A DNA stretch of 64,000 nt from Elysia crispata (Eukaryota > Mollusca > Gastropoda > Plakobranchidae). Below the pieces are notes generated by a model. The model was not told where the DNA came from. It saw nothing but the letters and a program-made list of their open reading frames with translations, and made no database searches. Made by a program: the position numbers and the translations under genes. The stretch is from assembly GCA_033675545.1 (NCBI GenBank), contig JAWDGP010006450.1:187501-251500 (forward strand), given 5' to 3'. Positions 11,965 through 24,400 of this stretch are shown here, one piece after another. The stretch's first letter is position 1. Every line of letters starts with the position of its first letter.

Positions 11965-12545
11965 TACGAGGGCATATTGATAAGTTTTGCCTCCAAGTCC
12001 ATAACTTTGGAAATAATGAAGACAAACAAATGATACTTACACCAAATGAAAGGTCATTTTATTTAGCACCAGATGACATATCATTTTTCAACATAATCAC
12101 CGTCCCGTTCGATACAGAGCCGCCACCGACGGACGACCTGTTGGATGCCGTCAGCGAAGAAGTCAGCAGTCTTGTCTCTGCACCAAGAAAGAACAGCATT
12201 CTTCACATCTTCGTCTGCCTCGTAACGGTTGCCCTTGAGGTAATCCTTGAGTTTTGGAAAAAGGAAGAAATCGCTCGGAGCAAGATCTGGGCTATAAGGC
12301 AGGTGCGGTAATGTCCGGAGGCCTAAACGATCTAAAGCCGTGCGAGTTTCCAAACTTGTGTGAGGGCGAGCGTTGTCGTGATGGATGATGGTGCTTCTCA
12401 CGATCTTTTGGGACAGTGAGGGTGTGGTTCACACAGAATTTTTGGAACAAGGCAACACCGTGAATTCTACGAAATATGTGAACACAGTGGAGAAACTGAA
12501 AGCGAGGTTGCGACGGGTAAGGAGTGAGAAAGTTTACATCATCCA
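11965..12545 (-). mobile_element. rearranged mariner (DD34D) transposon
   Basis: A mariner end (TACGAGGGCATATTGATAAG) sits at 11965. The - strand 12401 to 12081 encodes the C-terminal catalytic half: HHDNARPHTS, then YSPDLAPSDFFLFPKLK, with 34 residues between the second and third catalytic Asp. The next piece, 12385-12540, encodes the preceding part of the same protein (FWDSEGVVHTEFL, then LKARLRRVRS) but on the + strand. The two halves are therefore in opposite orientation and the N-terminal DNA-binding region is missing. The element cannot make a transposase as it stands. It was probably broken by an internal inversion or fold-back. Confidence 0.85.
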
Positions 12546-12605
12546 CAGAGACAGAGACAGAGACAGAGAGACAGAGAGACAGAGAGAATCAGACAGACTG
12601 AAAGT
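12546..12605 (+). repeat. GACAGA-rich microsatellite
   Basis: Short GACAGA and GAGACA units directly abut the broken right end of the mariner remnant. The rearrangement breakpoint may lie within or beside them. Confidence 0.8.
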
Positions 12606-13320
12606 ATATATATACAGATACAGGGTCAGAAAAACAGACACAGGAAAAAATTGAGTCACAGGCACATAAAATATATACGTACAAAGTTAACTTTCCATAA
12701 ATATCTGGAGTCTTCTGTACCGATCGATAAGTTATAAAGTAAGTGGATGTTTTGCTGTCGATTTCTCCTTATTTTGGTTGCTAACTATCCGTGTGTGTTT
12801 TTTTTTTTTTTGTTTTTTTTTTAATTTTTACTCTCGACACTGCCTTCTGAATCCATGCCATCTTTCCTCTAACCTGTTTGTGGTGATAAAAATATTTTTT
12901 TACTTATTCAATGCTTCAAAATCATCCGCATGACATACACCATAAAATGTTTGTTTATATTCAAGAATTATAAGTATACTGGAGTGCTGTAGACAACACT
13001 GTTTTTTTTTTTTTTTGTATTACCTTTACATAGAGCTTACATCTTTAAAGCTAAAGCTTCTGTTTGTTAAATAACAGGTTCTTTTTTTTAAACTCCTGTT
13101 CTTATACATGTACTTTCAAAAATCCTATTAACTTTTATGGTTTTCTGTCAAATTAAAGTAAAAGTTATATTTTATGCAGTATTTAAACTGTTTATGGCAA
13201 GTAACAATACTATTTTCAATTTCTTCTTTACTTCTTTTTTTTTCAGTAACTGCACTTATTACCTCACTTATGTGGTCTTTTGAATTGCATTACCCTATCC
13301 TGTGATAGATAACATCTTCA
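12606..13320 (+). other. AT-rich intergenic stretch
   Basis: No gene seen. It holds several poly(T) runs (about 12798, 13001, 13237) and a short TATATA tract. Splice-like signals such as TTTTTTTTCAG near 13245 occur, but no phase-compatible coding segment follows. Confidence 0.5.
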
Positions 13321-13323
13321 ATA

Positions 13324-13416
13324 ATGGAAATTGTCCCCCCCCCCTCCCCTATCTCTCTCTCTCTTTCGACCTCCCTCTCTCTAGCTCTCTCACTCTCTCT
13401 CTCTCTCTCTGTTTCC

Positions 13417-13483
<67 letters not shown>

Positions 13484-13492
13484 ATTAAATCT
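13324..13492 (+). repeat. CT-rich microsatellite
   Basis: A C run is followed by interrupted and then pure (CT)n. The Ser-Leu frame that spans it is artefactual. Confidence 0.95.
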
Positions 13493-13954
13493 ATCAGTTT
13501 ATCTCTCTTTCCAAACTTGCAACATTCATTTTTACTTTGATGCATCCAATTATTTTTATTTTTCATTCTTTCTAATTTTACAGAAATAAATTATTTATAT
13601 TAATTATGAAATCATTACAGATCATTGAGAATGTTCCATTTGTATGTTATAAATTAACGTTAAAATTCTTTTCAGTTCAGTGAACTCCCTTTCTGGAAGT
13701 GTGAGTGAATTCAACCAACTTTCTTATTTATATCTACAGGCGTTTCAGAACTGTCGTAGATAAATAAAATGATATGTAAGCTTATAAGAACAGTCATGTC
13801 TAGTTTGGTAATGTCTTAATCTCATGTTTGAATTATGTAGCATGACTATTATAACCAGCAAGACACTGTGTAACAGATTGGACTAATTTTTATTACGTGT
13901 AACAAAGTGACTTTCCGGGAAATCCCGTAAAAAGTAGGCCAATGCAATAAAAGT

Positions 13955-13955
<1 letters not shown>

Positions 13956-14016
<61 letters not shown>

Positions 14017-14039
14017 CAGTTTCCAGCAGTGAGCTTAGA

Positions 14040-14112
<73 letters not shown>

Positions 14113-14145
14113 CAGTTTCCAGCAGTGAGCTTAGAACAGAGACAA
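13956..14145 (+). repeat. duplicated (GA)n plus 28-bp flank
   Basis: A (GA)n run and its right flank (TTCAGTTTCCAGCAGTGAG, then CTTAGAACA) occur twice head to tail. The flank copies start at about 14013 and 14110. This is a recent local duplication of a microsatellite with its unique flank. Confidence 0.9.
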
Positions 14146-14261
14146 TCATTACAGAGCTTGCAGTATATCTAGCCTCTCTGTTTCTCTGGTCAGAATGTTC
14201 GCCTCGCGTAGATTTTTTATTTTTTTTTCCAAAGGTAAATAAGCTCAGTTAGTTACACCCC

Positions 14262-14266
14262 CCCCC

Positions 14267-14316
<50 letters not shown>

Positions 14317-14327
14317 CTCTATCTCTT
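14262..14327 (+). repeat. (TATC)n microsatellite
   Basis: A run of C is followed by about 14 TATC units ending in CTCTCTATCTC. Confidence 0.95.
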
Positions 14328-14677
14328 ACACGGAACAATAGAAGTTGGAACAGTCGAAACTAGGATTGTAAAGGTGATTGATATAAAAACAAAAATAAGT
14401 TGCCATTTCAGTAAAACTCATACTATTTATCAAACAGCTCTTTTATAATTATGTATATAACAATAGCATGCATTCGCGCAAGGCAGTGCATCACTTGATA
14501 CTTTTAAGGAATTTATATAATGAGCATTCATTTAGGATAGTTCTCGAATAAATTAAGAGAGTACAGAATTAGATGTTTTCCTGAATATAGAGAATATCAA
14601 ATCCAAAGCAAACTCAAAAGTCGATTAACTCTAAACTGACTAATAAAACAGAAAAAAAGAAAAATTTGATAGACGTA

Positions 14678-14755
14678 GATCGAACCTCGAATTAGCACCC
14701 TAGTCTTGTCAAGTCATAATATGCGGGCTAACTGCTGAGCCACCACCAATTTCAA
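14678..14755 (-). mobile_element. tRNA-derived SINE head
   Basis: On the - strand, GGTGGTGGCTCAGCAGTTAG supplies an A box and GAGGTTCGATC a B box about 45 nt later, as in a tRNA-type SINE promoter. A usable cloverleaf with standard arms is not evident. Confidence 0.5.
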
Positions 14756-15644
14756 AGTGAAAGATGGTTCTGGTAAAGCAAATTTTTATCTTCACTTTTT
14801 TTAAATAATGCAGGTCTCTTGAAATTATTTATTTTATTTATTTATCTAACTACCATCAAGCTATCTGACTAAAACTAATTATTCATGTATTCATCTATAC
14901 ATATGAAATAATGTATATTTACAAAGTATTACAAGTAATACGTATCTATCTATCTATATATCTAATGAAATATACGTAAAATTATACACCAGAGAAATTT
15001 AAACATTATTCAATAACCGATATATAAATCTACAAGATATGTGCACATAATGATCGCCTCAAAAAAGCTTCGTTTGAGCTATCGCTACGACCAATAACGG
15101 AGAAATCCGGACATTTTTAAATAAAGAACACGTCAAAAATTCTTGGAAGAACACGTCACGCAAGTCACGTTCTCTTTTTATTGCGCATTTTCTTTAAAGG
15201 GAAACGCTCTCCACACATTTGTTTGTTAGTTCGATAGCGGTGAGTGGGGGCCAGACATGTCGCACTAGATATCTCGAAAATATCAAGAACTCTCAATCTT
15301 AAAGCATAAATAATATATTTTGATACATTGATCACCATTGAGTGTACAAATATTTTAGCCTCATTGCTTTTTTGGAAGAAATCTTTGAAATTTTGGATTA
15401 TCATTTTCAGTAATAAGTGTAGTTATACGAATTCAAGCAATACTTCTAAATCAGGTGGAAAATAATAATAAAAAACAGTCTGACTCACACTCGGTGCTAT
15501 ATATTTAAGTTATACAACTACGCTCTCAAGGCATTCAAATGGCACAGTGTCATCGAGCAGTAAGTATGAGCTTAATCAATAGGCTGCTGTTAAAAGAACC
15601 ACAAATGCTAAATCAACGACTACCGCTAATACAACTGTCACTGT
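14756..15644 (+). other. intergenic, nothing recognised
   Basis: AT-rich DNA with short ATTT and ATCT runs. A - strand frame at 15165-15404 is short, lacks recognisable motifs and has no obvious splice context. Confidence 0.5.
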
Positions 15645-15800
<156 letters not shown>

Positions 15801-16934
15801 TACTACTTTACTACCACTCCTAGTACCACTACTTTTACTTCTATCAAATAGTATTAAACTACTACTACTACAATAACTATTATCTAACTTCTACTTCTTC
15901 GACTTGAGATTATCTGGTATTGTCCTCTTGAATTTCTATTCTCATTCTCTTCGTTATACTTTTTCTCATAAGTCAATGGTAAGGTTAAAATCCTGAAGAT
16001 AAAGCTATCTTCCTCTAAGGAAAGCTGGAAGTCGGTTTTAGTAGAGTTAAACAATAAATATGTCGTAATAAAGAGAATACACTTACCCATTTATAATTTG
16101 TTTGAGTAAAAAAAGAAATCTCTTAAATTTAGTACTTTTGTCAATTAGTCGATGCGTAGTTCAAAATCCTAAGGACCTCTCGAATCTATGCCTTAAGGCC
16201 CTAACCTCTTTGATAAAGAAAAACTCGTGCGGAGATCTTTTTCCCGTGGACACATGGGCCATTAGATTTTTAAAACTTGAACCACATATCTCCCAATCTT
16301 AAGTCCGAAACTCTAACTGTAATTCTTCAAATCACTCAGGTGGATATAAATTAAATTTATCTAAATGGAAAAACAAGTTTTCATTTAGAGTGTATTTCAG
16401 TAGTACAGTATGTTGAGCTGAGATTATTAGTTCTATACAATCTCGACATCTAGAGTTCTCTTCGGGCAATGAATTTCAGGGAGTAATCTCTGTTTAATAG
16501 GGCATTATTCCTTCATTTAAATGTACCCTTTGACTTAACAATGCACATGCAATTAATCTTAATGATGTACATTATCATTATCAGTGGCCATGCGTTTTTC
16601 TGACCTTCTCCGTTGTCCTGCAATTGGGATGCTTTGTTGGGCTGCCTGGCCACGACAGGAAGTGGGCCGACTGCTCGGATTACATTTGCCGCACAAAGGA
16701 GGAAAAATTGGGTTAGAACCGGCGATGTTAAACAATTTTGTCTTACATTTCATATATATGTCTATTGTCTATATTCTTCAATGGTTGGATTTTGCTATTT
16801 TGATGCCATAAATATGATCTACCTGTAGCATATCATAATTTTGGACTAGCAGATTTCTCTTAAAGCTATATCAAAACCTTATTTATAACTTGCTGTAATT
16901 TTTCCGAAAGAAAAATTGTATTCACTATCCTCAG
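15801..16934 (+). other. gap upstream of the membrane-protein exons
   Basis: The interval probably includes intron. A GC-richer island at about 16590-16720 has short frames on both strands that I cannot place in any family. I searched for an upstream, phase-1 donor exon for the membrane protein and did not find a convincing one. Confidence 0.4.
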
Positions 16935-17093
16935 ATTATGGATCGCTGAATGCATGCCTTGAAATAGGAGGCTTCATTTGCAACGCTCTAAGCTTGATCT
17001 CCATTGCACTACTAATGTGTTTTCATAAGGACATTTCAGAACCTTGTGCAGTTTGTGTGGAAGCATTCGCCACATTCCTCTCATTTTTATCAG
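16935..17093 (+). CDS. multi-pass membrane protein, internal exon
   Basis: The exon begins after CACTATCCTCAG and ends at a GTAAAT donor, in phase 1 at both ends. It encodes a hydrophobic helix (GGFICNALSLISIALLMCF), a short polar loop with paired Cys (CAVC) and the start of a second helix. The 1-nt remainder joins the exon at 18218 in frame. The helix spacing is compatible with a claudin, MARVEL or other tetraspan-type protein. No family signature is visible, so I leave it unnamed. Its 5' exons were not found. Confidence 0.55.
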
Positions 17094-17627
17094 GTAAATG
17101 AATTTGCGAAAAAAGTTTTGGTTGATATTTGATGTTATTTGATTCTATACTCACTACTCTTTTTAAGAACGGCCTGTAGATTATCATGTATCGTTTTTCT
17201 GAATTGTGTCGAGGGGCCTGATTGTCTTATAGTGATTTTTTTTTTAAAGAATGTTATCTTATGTGAATGATGGCAGTAGAACCCTATTCTGAAGAGAAGC
17301 TCTATAAATATCCTTTCCTTGTTCAAAACAATATATTTAACGGTGAGACGACGTCAATTTTGTTTGTACTCAGTGTTGAGTTTCATTATTTCTATTTGAT
17401 TTGAGGACTTGGCAGAGGCATTGGAAGGTGCGAATTTCTTATAAAAAATAATGTTAGAAGCTATCTCACCCAGTTCTATTCTTGCCTCTTTCATACAGCT
17501 CTTGGACCATTCAAAGTTGTTTTTTTTTTTTTTTTTTTTTGTAGCTATAGATGCGAAAATGATTCTCATAAGTGAGATAGACAATGAGCGGTAGTCTTCA
17601 CAGAAAAAAGGGTCTGCGTGAAGCGTT

Positions 17628-17694
<67 letters not shown>

Positions 17695-18217
17695 ATTACG
17701 TTATTTTCAATCTCGCTTGAGATTCGAACTCGATTATCCCACGAATGTTTTGGCATTAATCTTCATCAGCATTATCTTGATTTTGTTGCCATTTCCTCCT
17801 AGCTCTTAGGTCCGATATGGTTATTTTTCTCTTGTGTAGACTCGCTTTCATTTTTTTTTTTTTTGGAACTAAACTGCTAGACTAAGAAAATAACATACCG
17901 ATCTACGATACCTCAAACATAGCCTAATACATGTATTATCAAGACCGTTCTTATTTTTCCGAGCAATAAGATTAATCACAGAGCTGAGAAGATAAAACCT
18001 AAATTTTCATACATAAACGACAGGATATGCCAGACCAACAAAAGAAAACTCAAGGAAATCCTAGGATATACTCTCTATTATATCAACCAGCTCATTTGCT
18101 CCTAACGAGAATTGCATCCATGATATTTTAGGTGTGGAATCTTTGCCGTTATATTTGATCGCTGTTGTTGTTTTTTTTTTTTTTTTTCTTTTTTTTCCCT
18201 TCTTCTTTTATCAACAG
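17094..18217 (+). other. intron of the membrane-protein gene
   Basis: It runs from GTAAAT to TCTTTTATCAACAG. It contains poly(T) at about 17519-17541 and 18170-18190 and an (AT)n array at 17630-17696. No gene is seen inside. Confidence 0.5.
17630..17696 (+). repeat. (AT)n microsatellite
   Basis: About 25 AT units followed by ATACAT variants, inside the proposed intron. Confidence 0.95.
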
Positions 18218-18441
18218 CTATCTTCTTCATCATTGACCTGATTATCATTGCGACGTGGTCGAGCGACTCAGCTAAATGGAGAGAGCACAAGAATGAAATG
18301 TCTACGGTTCGCTTGGACGAAGTCGTTCCTGTTTTTGAAATTATTCTAGATGCTCTTTCTTTTATCAGTTTAATTTGTAGGCTTTGTTCTCGCACAAATG
18401 AAAACACGAACTATAGGTATCGTAAGTTCAGTAATGCTTAA
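18218..18441 (+). CDS. multi-pass membrane protein, likely last exon
   Basis: A long pyrimidine tract ending in TTTTATCAACAG precedes the exon. CT completes the Ala codon begun at 17093, and the frame runs 73 more codons to TAA 18439-18441. It completes the second helix (IFFIIDLIIIATW), has a charged loop of about 25 residues, a third helix (VFEIILDALSFISLICRLC) and a basic polar tail. A strong GTAAGT at 18422 could be a further donor, in which case the tail would differ. Phase agreement and matching topology support the joining. The protein family is not recognised. Confidence 0.55.
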
Positions 18442-20051
18442 GGCAGTTTTTCACCTAAAAGTTTCTTTGCGGAGCTCCTTTGTGAAACAATATCGTCGGG
18501 GTCAACTGGGGTAGTTGCCGTTCTCCGCGCCTCACTGAATCGCCTATGATTACTTTTAGTCTCACTAAATTTTTCAAGACATTTCATTACAAACATTTAG
18601 TTTGAACAAAAATAGAGTTTAAAAAAGACAAGAAAATCAACGAGGAGTTGAGCCAACTTCATCTCATGAAGAAGAATTTGGTTCCTGATGATCGAAAATT
18701 ACAAGATCTTAGCTTACAATAAGTTGGCCTACATCTATGTCATTTTGTTTAGCCTACAAACCTGCCCATAACATGTTTGTGAGATTTCAAATTAAATCAT
18801 AGGTATAAAGCATTTAGATAGTGAATGGCCAAATATAAAATTTTAAATCAATTCAACAGCGCTGATAGACGTATTAGTACTTAGAGAAGATAGAATGAAA
18901 GGGAAAAAAAAAATTAAATATGCAAATAAAAAACCCAATATGGCCACCGAAAAGGGTTAAAATAGGGCAAAATTTCATGCAGCATAACTTGAAAACAAAT
19001 GGTGTTAGACTGATAATACTTGGCCTATCTATTTTTCAAAATGGGATCTAGAGGCTATACCTATACGTTTTCATATATCTTAGATAAGTACAAAATCATA
19101 AAATTTGAATAAATAATATATATATACACATATAAATTGCAGTCTTCTGACCTCAAGGAAATACTCTAAATTTGTGACAATGATTCAATTCGCAGAAAAA
19201 ACTCACAAAAAGCAGATATAACCTCTAGATTAATATCTTGACAACAACTGTGCGAAATTTCAGCATTATTGGATGAGTAGTTTTTGAAAAAGAGTGTTTA
19301 AAAAATGACAAATAGGAGAAAAAAAAAAGCATTTTGAGAAAACGAAAAAAAAAACCACTAATCTAGCATTCTAAGGACTTTCATGGGCCCCTGGATAATA
19401 CACATCCTTGTCAGTTTGGTGCAGACTATCTAAACTTACCCTGAATTTATTCTATATCTAATCTAAGCTTTTTTGCAGGAGCACGTTCATAGGTCTAGAT
19501 TTATTACTATCGTCATTAGGTTTTCAGTACTTACTTTCCTGGTAAGAAAGCATTGATTTGGAGGGGAAAAAAACATTTGTTATAACGTTATTCTGTATTC
19601 ATTCTCAGATAATATTAGCATAGTTTACCTTTGAATATTCTTGTATCCAGTTGATAACAATTTGCTGTGTCCCACCTGCATGCGATCATTGTTACGTCTG
19701 TAAATAAATTTTGCATACTTGAATTTTCCTGCTTACCTGACGCATCTAGAAAAATTGATTAAATCCATGATTTAAAAAAAACTTATGTTGTGTTCTGATC
19801 AAATCTATTATAATATAATCAATGCTAATTAAGTTACAAAGATTAAACTCAGTCGTGTGTCATATACACCCTAATTAAGACTATGTAAATGGTAGTGTTA
19901 GAACTCAAAGAAAATGAAGTACTGGTACGGTAGATATATGAGCTGTAACAGAAGCGGTGGTTATAGCACATATAAATTGTACAATTAATTATAAAAGCAG
20001 CAGTAGCTATCACTTTAAGGAGCAAAAGTAGTTATAATAGAAGCAGCAAAA
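18442..20051 (+). other. 3' flank and intergenic DNA
   Basis: AT-rich, without a supported gene. AATAAA occurs near 19107 and 19700 and could end the preceding gene. The block at about 18890-19440 has a uniform A-rich texture typical of old interspersed repeats, but I cannot assign it. Confidence 0.45.
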
Positions 20052-20185
<134 letters not shown>

Positions 20186-20365
20186 TGTTGTGAAGCACCG
20201 TAAAAAAACAAAAATAGGTAGAGTACAGCTCCAAAAGGTACAAAACAAAACAAAACACGTGAGCTTTCGGCTTCACGTTTCATCAGACTCAAAAACAAGA
20301 ACAAAAAATCACACAAGGATATTCACATTATGAAATCAAAATATAAACTGTGAAAAAAAGTTTTA

Positions 20366-20436
<71 letters not shown>

Positions 20437-20540
20437 AAAAAAGGTTATATATTGAAAGATCTACCCAAAAAAAAAATATTCTGGAAGTACACACACAAAA
20501 AAGAAAAAAAATATGTATATATATATATATATATATAAAG
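20366..20540 (+). repeat. AT-rich block with two (AT)n arrays
   Basis: (AT)n at about 20369-20428 and again at 20514-20537 is separated by A-rich sequence. No gene is seen. Confidence 0.9.
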
Positions 20541-20699
20541 AAAAAAAATAATATTCAAAAAATATTTATCAAAAATTATTTACAAATAATGAAGAAATAA
20601 AACTCCAAAAAGATAAGTATGCTGAAGAGATAAGAATTTAATGAAAATATATTTGAAAGAAAATGACAGTTGGAGATTAGGAGTATCAGAGAAAGAAGA

Positions 20700-20872
<173 letters not shown>

Positions 20873-21096
20873 AAGTTAAAAATCAACGCCAATAGATTAA
20901 AGGAAATCTTTAAACCAAATTTCCTGAAAAAATGTTTACATTAATAGTAGGTAGAAACTCATTGGGGAGCTAGATAACAGGGAGTCTTCAGAGAAGAAAC
21001 CCCCCTTGTAGCAAGGTGTTTCGGCCCTGAACCTCTGACACTCTAAGGGGGGCCACACCCAGGTCATGACTTCAAGGTGTCTCCCTGTTATCTTTT

Positions 21097-21187
21097 TTTT
21101 GCACAGCGCCAGGATTCGAACCCATACCCTCATCTCTTGATGGATTGCTGATCCAGGCGCTATACCACTTCGCCAACTGGTCCTGCG
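21097..21187 (-). other. tRNA-like sequence in the LINE 3' region, copy 1
   Basis: On the - strand, AGTTGGCGAAGTGGTATAGC matches the A box and GGTTCGAATCC is an exact B box. Between them TGGA/TCCA can pair around a 7-nt loop, followed by an arm long enough for a class II (Ser/Leu-like) variable loop. A run of A and an ATAACAGGGAG word follow. This is a SINE-type head or a tRNA-derived 3' module. The acceptor arms do not pair cleanly, so a working tRNA is unlikely. Confidence 0.65.
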
Positions 21188-21372
21188 ATGGTTAGAGCAT
21201 TTTTAATCGTTATGAAGGAACCTCTCATTTCTCCTGCTCCAGATCCACCGGGAACTGTTTTCGGCTATTTCCGCCAGTAACTTGTAGCAAGGTGTTTCGG
21301 CCCTGAACCTCTGACACTCTAAGGGGGGCCACACCCAGGTCATGACTTCAAGGTGTCTCCCTGTTATCTTTT

Positions 21373-21463
21373 TTTTGCACAGCGCCAGGATTCGAACCCA
21401 TACCCTCATCTCTTGATGGATTGCTGATCCAGGCGCTATACCACTTCGCCAACTGGTCCTGCG
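21373..21463 (-). other. tRNA-like sequence in the LINE 3' region, copy 2
   Basis: This is the counterpart of copy 1, 276 bp away in the second unit, with the same A-box and B-box words. On the - strand it lies directly after the polyprotein stop, separated by about 20 nt. Confidence 0.65.
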
Positions 21464-21478
21464 ATGGTTAGAGCATTT

Positions 21479-24400
21479 TTAATCGTTATGAAGGAACCTC
21501 TCATTTCTCCTGCTCCAGATCCACCGGGAACTGTTTTCGGCTATTTCCGCCAGTAACTTTAGAGCTTTTGTTTTTTTGTTGCCACATATTGAAAGTTTAG
21601 TTAGAAGGTCGTAGACTGATGACCCTACGAATCCTCTGGCACCAATCTCAACGGGCATCACCACAGCTTTGTATCCGGCATTTTCTAGCTCTTTGGTCAG
21701 GTTCATGTATTTCTCTCTTTTGTAGATGTGGGCCTCTTCCATTCTGTTTTCGTGTGGTACTGTTAGCTCCACCATGATCAATTGTTGTGTAGAAGCTGAA
21801 TGGATCACGATATCAGGCCTTAATCTCGTTTCTTTGATTATACTGGGGTGACTGTTCCATTCTGGAAGATCTGCTGAAACATCCCAGTCATCACAGCCGT
21901 CTAGAAGGCATTTTATCTGGTTTGTTGTCCTCACCGGCCTTCCGTGCCATGACTTAGCGCCTCCCTCTGTTGTGAATATCAACGCGTTGGTATTAGGGAG
22001 GGTAGTTTCTCCTTTAGCCGAGCTTATGATTGCGGCAAGTTCTTGAAGGACTCTGTTATGCCTCCATGTGTATCGCCCCTGTGAGAGGGCGATTTTGCAA
22101 GAGCTCAAGACATGCTCTGTGGTCTGCCTGCCTTGGCATAGCGGACAAGTGGGGTCCTCTTTCTTTCCCCACCGTACCAGATTTGCGTTTGAGGGCAGGA
22201 GATCGTACACTGATCTGATGAGAAAGCTGATCCGAAGTGGCGCCATGTGCCAGATCTCATTCCATGTGAAGGATTTCTGCAGGGCATTATCCCAATTAGT
22301 CCATTGTCCCTGTTGAGGTTGCTGGACTGATTTCTGAACCCTTCTGGAATCTTCATTGAGCCGTATCTCATTAATGACCATGTCTCTTTTCTCTTTCCCC
22401 TCTGCTTTTGACCACCACTTTGCTGTAGATGATCCTAGCCCTTTGCGGTCAGTTTGAGTTTGCCCAATCACTTCTTTAATCTTAAGGCACTCCTTAGCTT
22501 CGTCTACGGCTTCGACAACTTTCCATTTCCTACCCGTCTTTATGGTAGGTTGCACTGTCTTCACAATTGGGTCCTCGGAGTCTTCTAACATCGAGAGTAG
22601 CCTGGCTTTGCCACATTTATACTCTTCCAAGATGGATTTTAGTGGGAGTCTCAACTTTGCTTTACGGCAGTACATTGCCACATCTGTGAGACCCGGAGGT
22701 ACCCCTAACCACCTCCTGGTGAACTTATTGATCTTAGCTTCTATTGCCTCAACTGTAGTTGAGCAGATTTCATAGACCAGGAGTGGCCAGAGGAGCTTCG
22801 GAATTAGCATAAACTGTAGACACCACACTTTTAACTTACCCTGAAGGCCACATCTGTTGATGGCTAGCAGGCCTTCGGTAGCAAGTTCTACTGTTTCTAG
22901 TCCTCTTTTGGTATCTTTCATGGATGAATCGTACCATCTCCCAAGGCTCTTAACTGGTTCTTGACTGACCGTTGGTATCTGCTGACTGGCCACTGTGAAC
23001 GTCGTCGTCGCATCTATTTTACCTTTCCTGACTGAAAGACTGCGAGACTTCTTTGGTTTGAATTTCATCCTGCACCATGCCATTAAGACGTCAAGGCGCT
23101 CTAGCATTCGGCGTGTTTCGTCTTCCTTTGAGCAGATTATGGTGGTATCATCCATGAATGCTTTCAAAGGAGGCATGTAGCAACCACCACCTAGATTAGC
23201 CGGGCCTGCGCTATCTTCTGCTGCTTTCAAGATGACTTCCATAGCCATGACGAACAGGATTGGTGATATGGTACAGCCCATGGCGATTCCAATTTCCAAG
23301 TTGATCCAGTCTGTGGTATAGCTATTAGTGGAGAATCTCATCCGGAAACCGCTGAAATAGTCATCTAGCATGACTTGTATATCCTCCGGAACATGGTACA
23401 TCCTCAGCGCCAGCTGAATCATTTGGTGTGGTACCGATCCGTAAGCATTTGCCAGGTCCAACCAAATGACGTCGAGGTTAAGTTTCTCCGATTTTGCCCT
23501 TTGAATAGCTTCCCAGATCATTGTTGCATGCTCTAAGCATCCAGAAACTCCGGGGATGCCTCCTTTCTGGACCGAGGTATTTATGTACCCATTTTCAGTG
23601 AGATATTTTGTTAAGCGGGATGCCATGACTGAGAAGAATATCTTTCCTTCTACATTCAACAGCGAGATTGGTCGAAACTGATTTATTTCAGTCGAGTTTT
23701 GCTCCTTGGGTATATAAACTCCATCAGCAGACATCCACTGCTCACTGATCTTGAGGTTGCTCCATGCTCCTCGGAGAATTTTGTGTAACCGCTTTAGAAC
23801 GTTTGGACATCTTTTATACAGAAGATAAGGCACGCCATTGGGGCCTGGAGCTGACTTGGCTCTTGCTTTTTGCACTACTGCAATGATTTCTTTCAAGCTT
23901 GGTGGTTTGCTATTGAATTCTTCTCCGGGACCAGCTGGCCACACCAGACCAGCAGGTTCACTTAGAGGTATTTTTCTATTTGGGTCAGAATATGTTTTCC
24001 TCAGGTGAGCCTTCAGCTGTTCTTTCTCTACTGAAAGAGAATCTGATCTTGGTTGCTGGAAGAGTTGTCTTGCAAACTGAAATGGGTCTTTGTAGAAGCG
24101 TTCCTGGTTCTTTTTCTTTTGACTTCGTCTCTTCCTTGCGGATTCTGCTCTGCTCAGTGCTGAGTGTCTCGTCTTCAAACCTCGCCAAAGTTCCTGCAGC
24201 CTATTTTTCTCTTCTTCAGTCGCTGATTTCATTTGTTTCCTTAAGTTTTTCTTCTGCTTTCGCAGGGTTTCCATCTCACGTTGCCTTCTATTTTTCATAG
24301 GTTCTCTTTTGGCTTGATGTTGTTTAGCCCCGAAGGTGTTAATACATGTCTGGTAGATAATGTCACCGAAAGTGGTAAGTTTGTGCTCCAAAGTGCTCTT

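Larger units (their letters stand above)
21005..21556 (-). repeat. 276-bp tandem duplication of the LINE 3' end
   Basis: Units 21005-21280 and 21281-21556 are essentially identical by eye. Each holds the last ~25 codons of the polyprotein (LLAEIAENSSRWIWSRR, then NERFLHND and a stop) plus the 3' UTR with its tRNA-like sequence. Only the upstream unit on the - strand is continuous with the full frame. The other is a 3' repeat. Confidence 0.95.

Noticed and set aside
16559-16811. Small frames on both strands in a GC-richer island
   Set aside because: No recognisable motif or consistent splice signals. Possibly part of an old repeat.
21097-21187. Functional tRNA gene
   Set aside because: A and B boxes are good, but acceptor-stem pairing and anticodon-arm geometry are not. 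The sequence also sits in a duplicated LINE 3' end.
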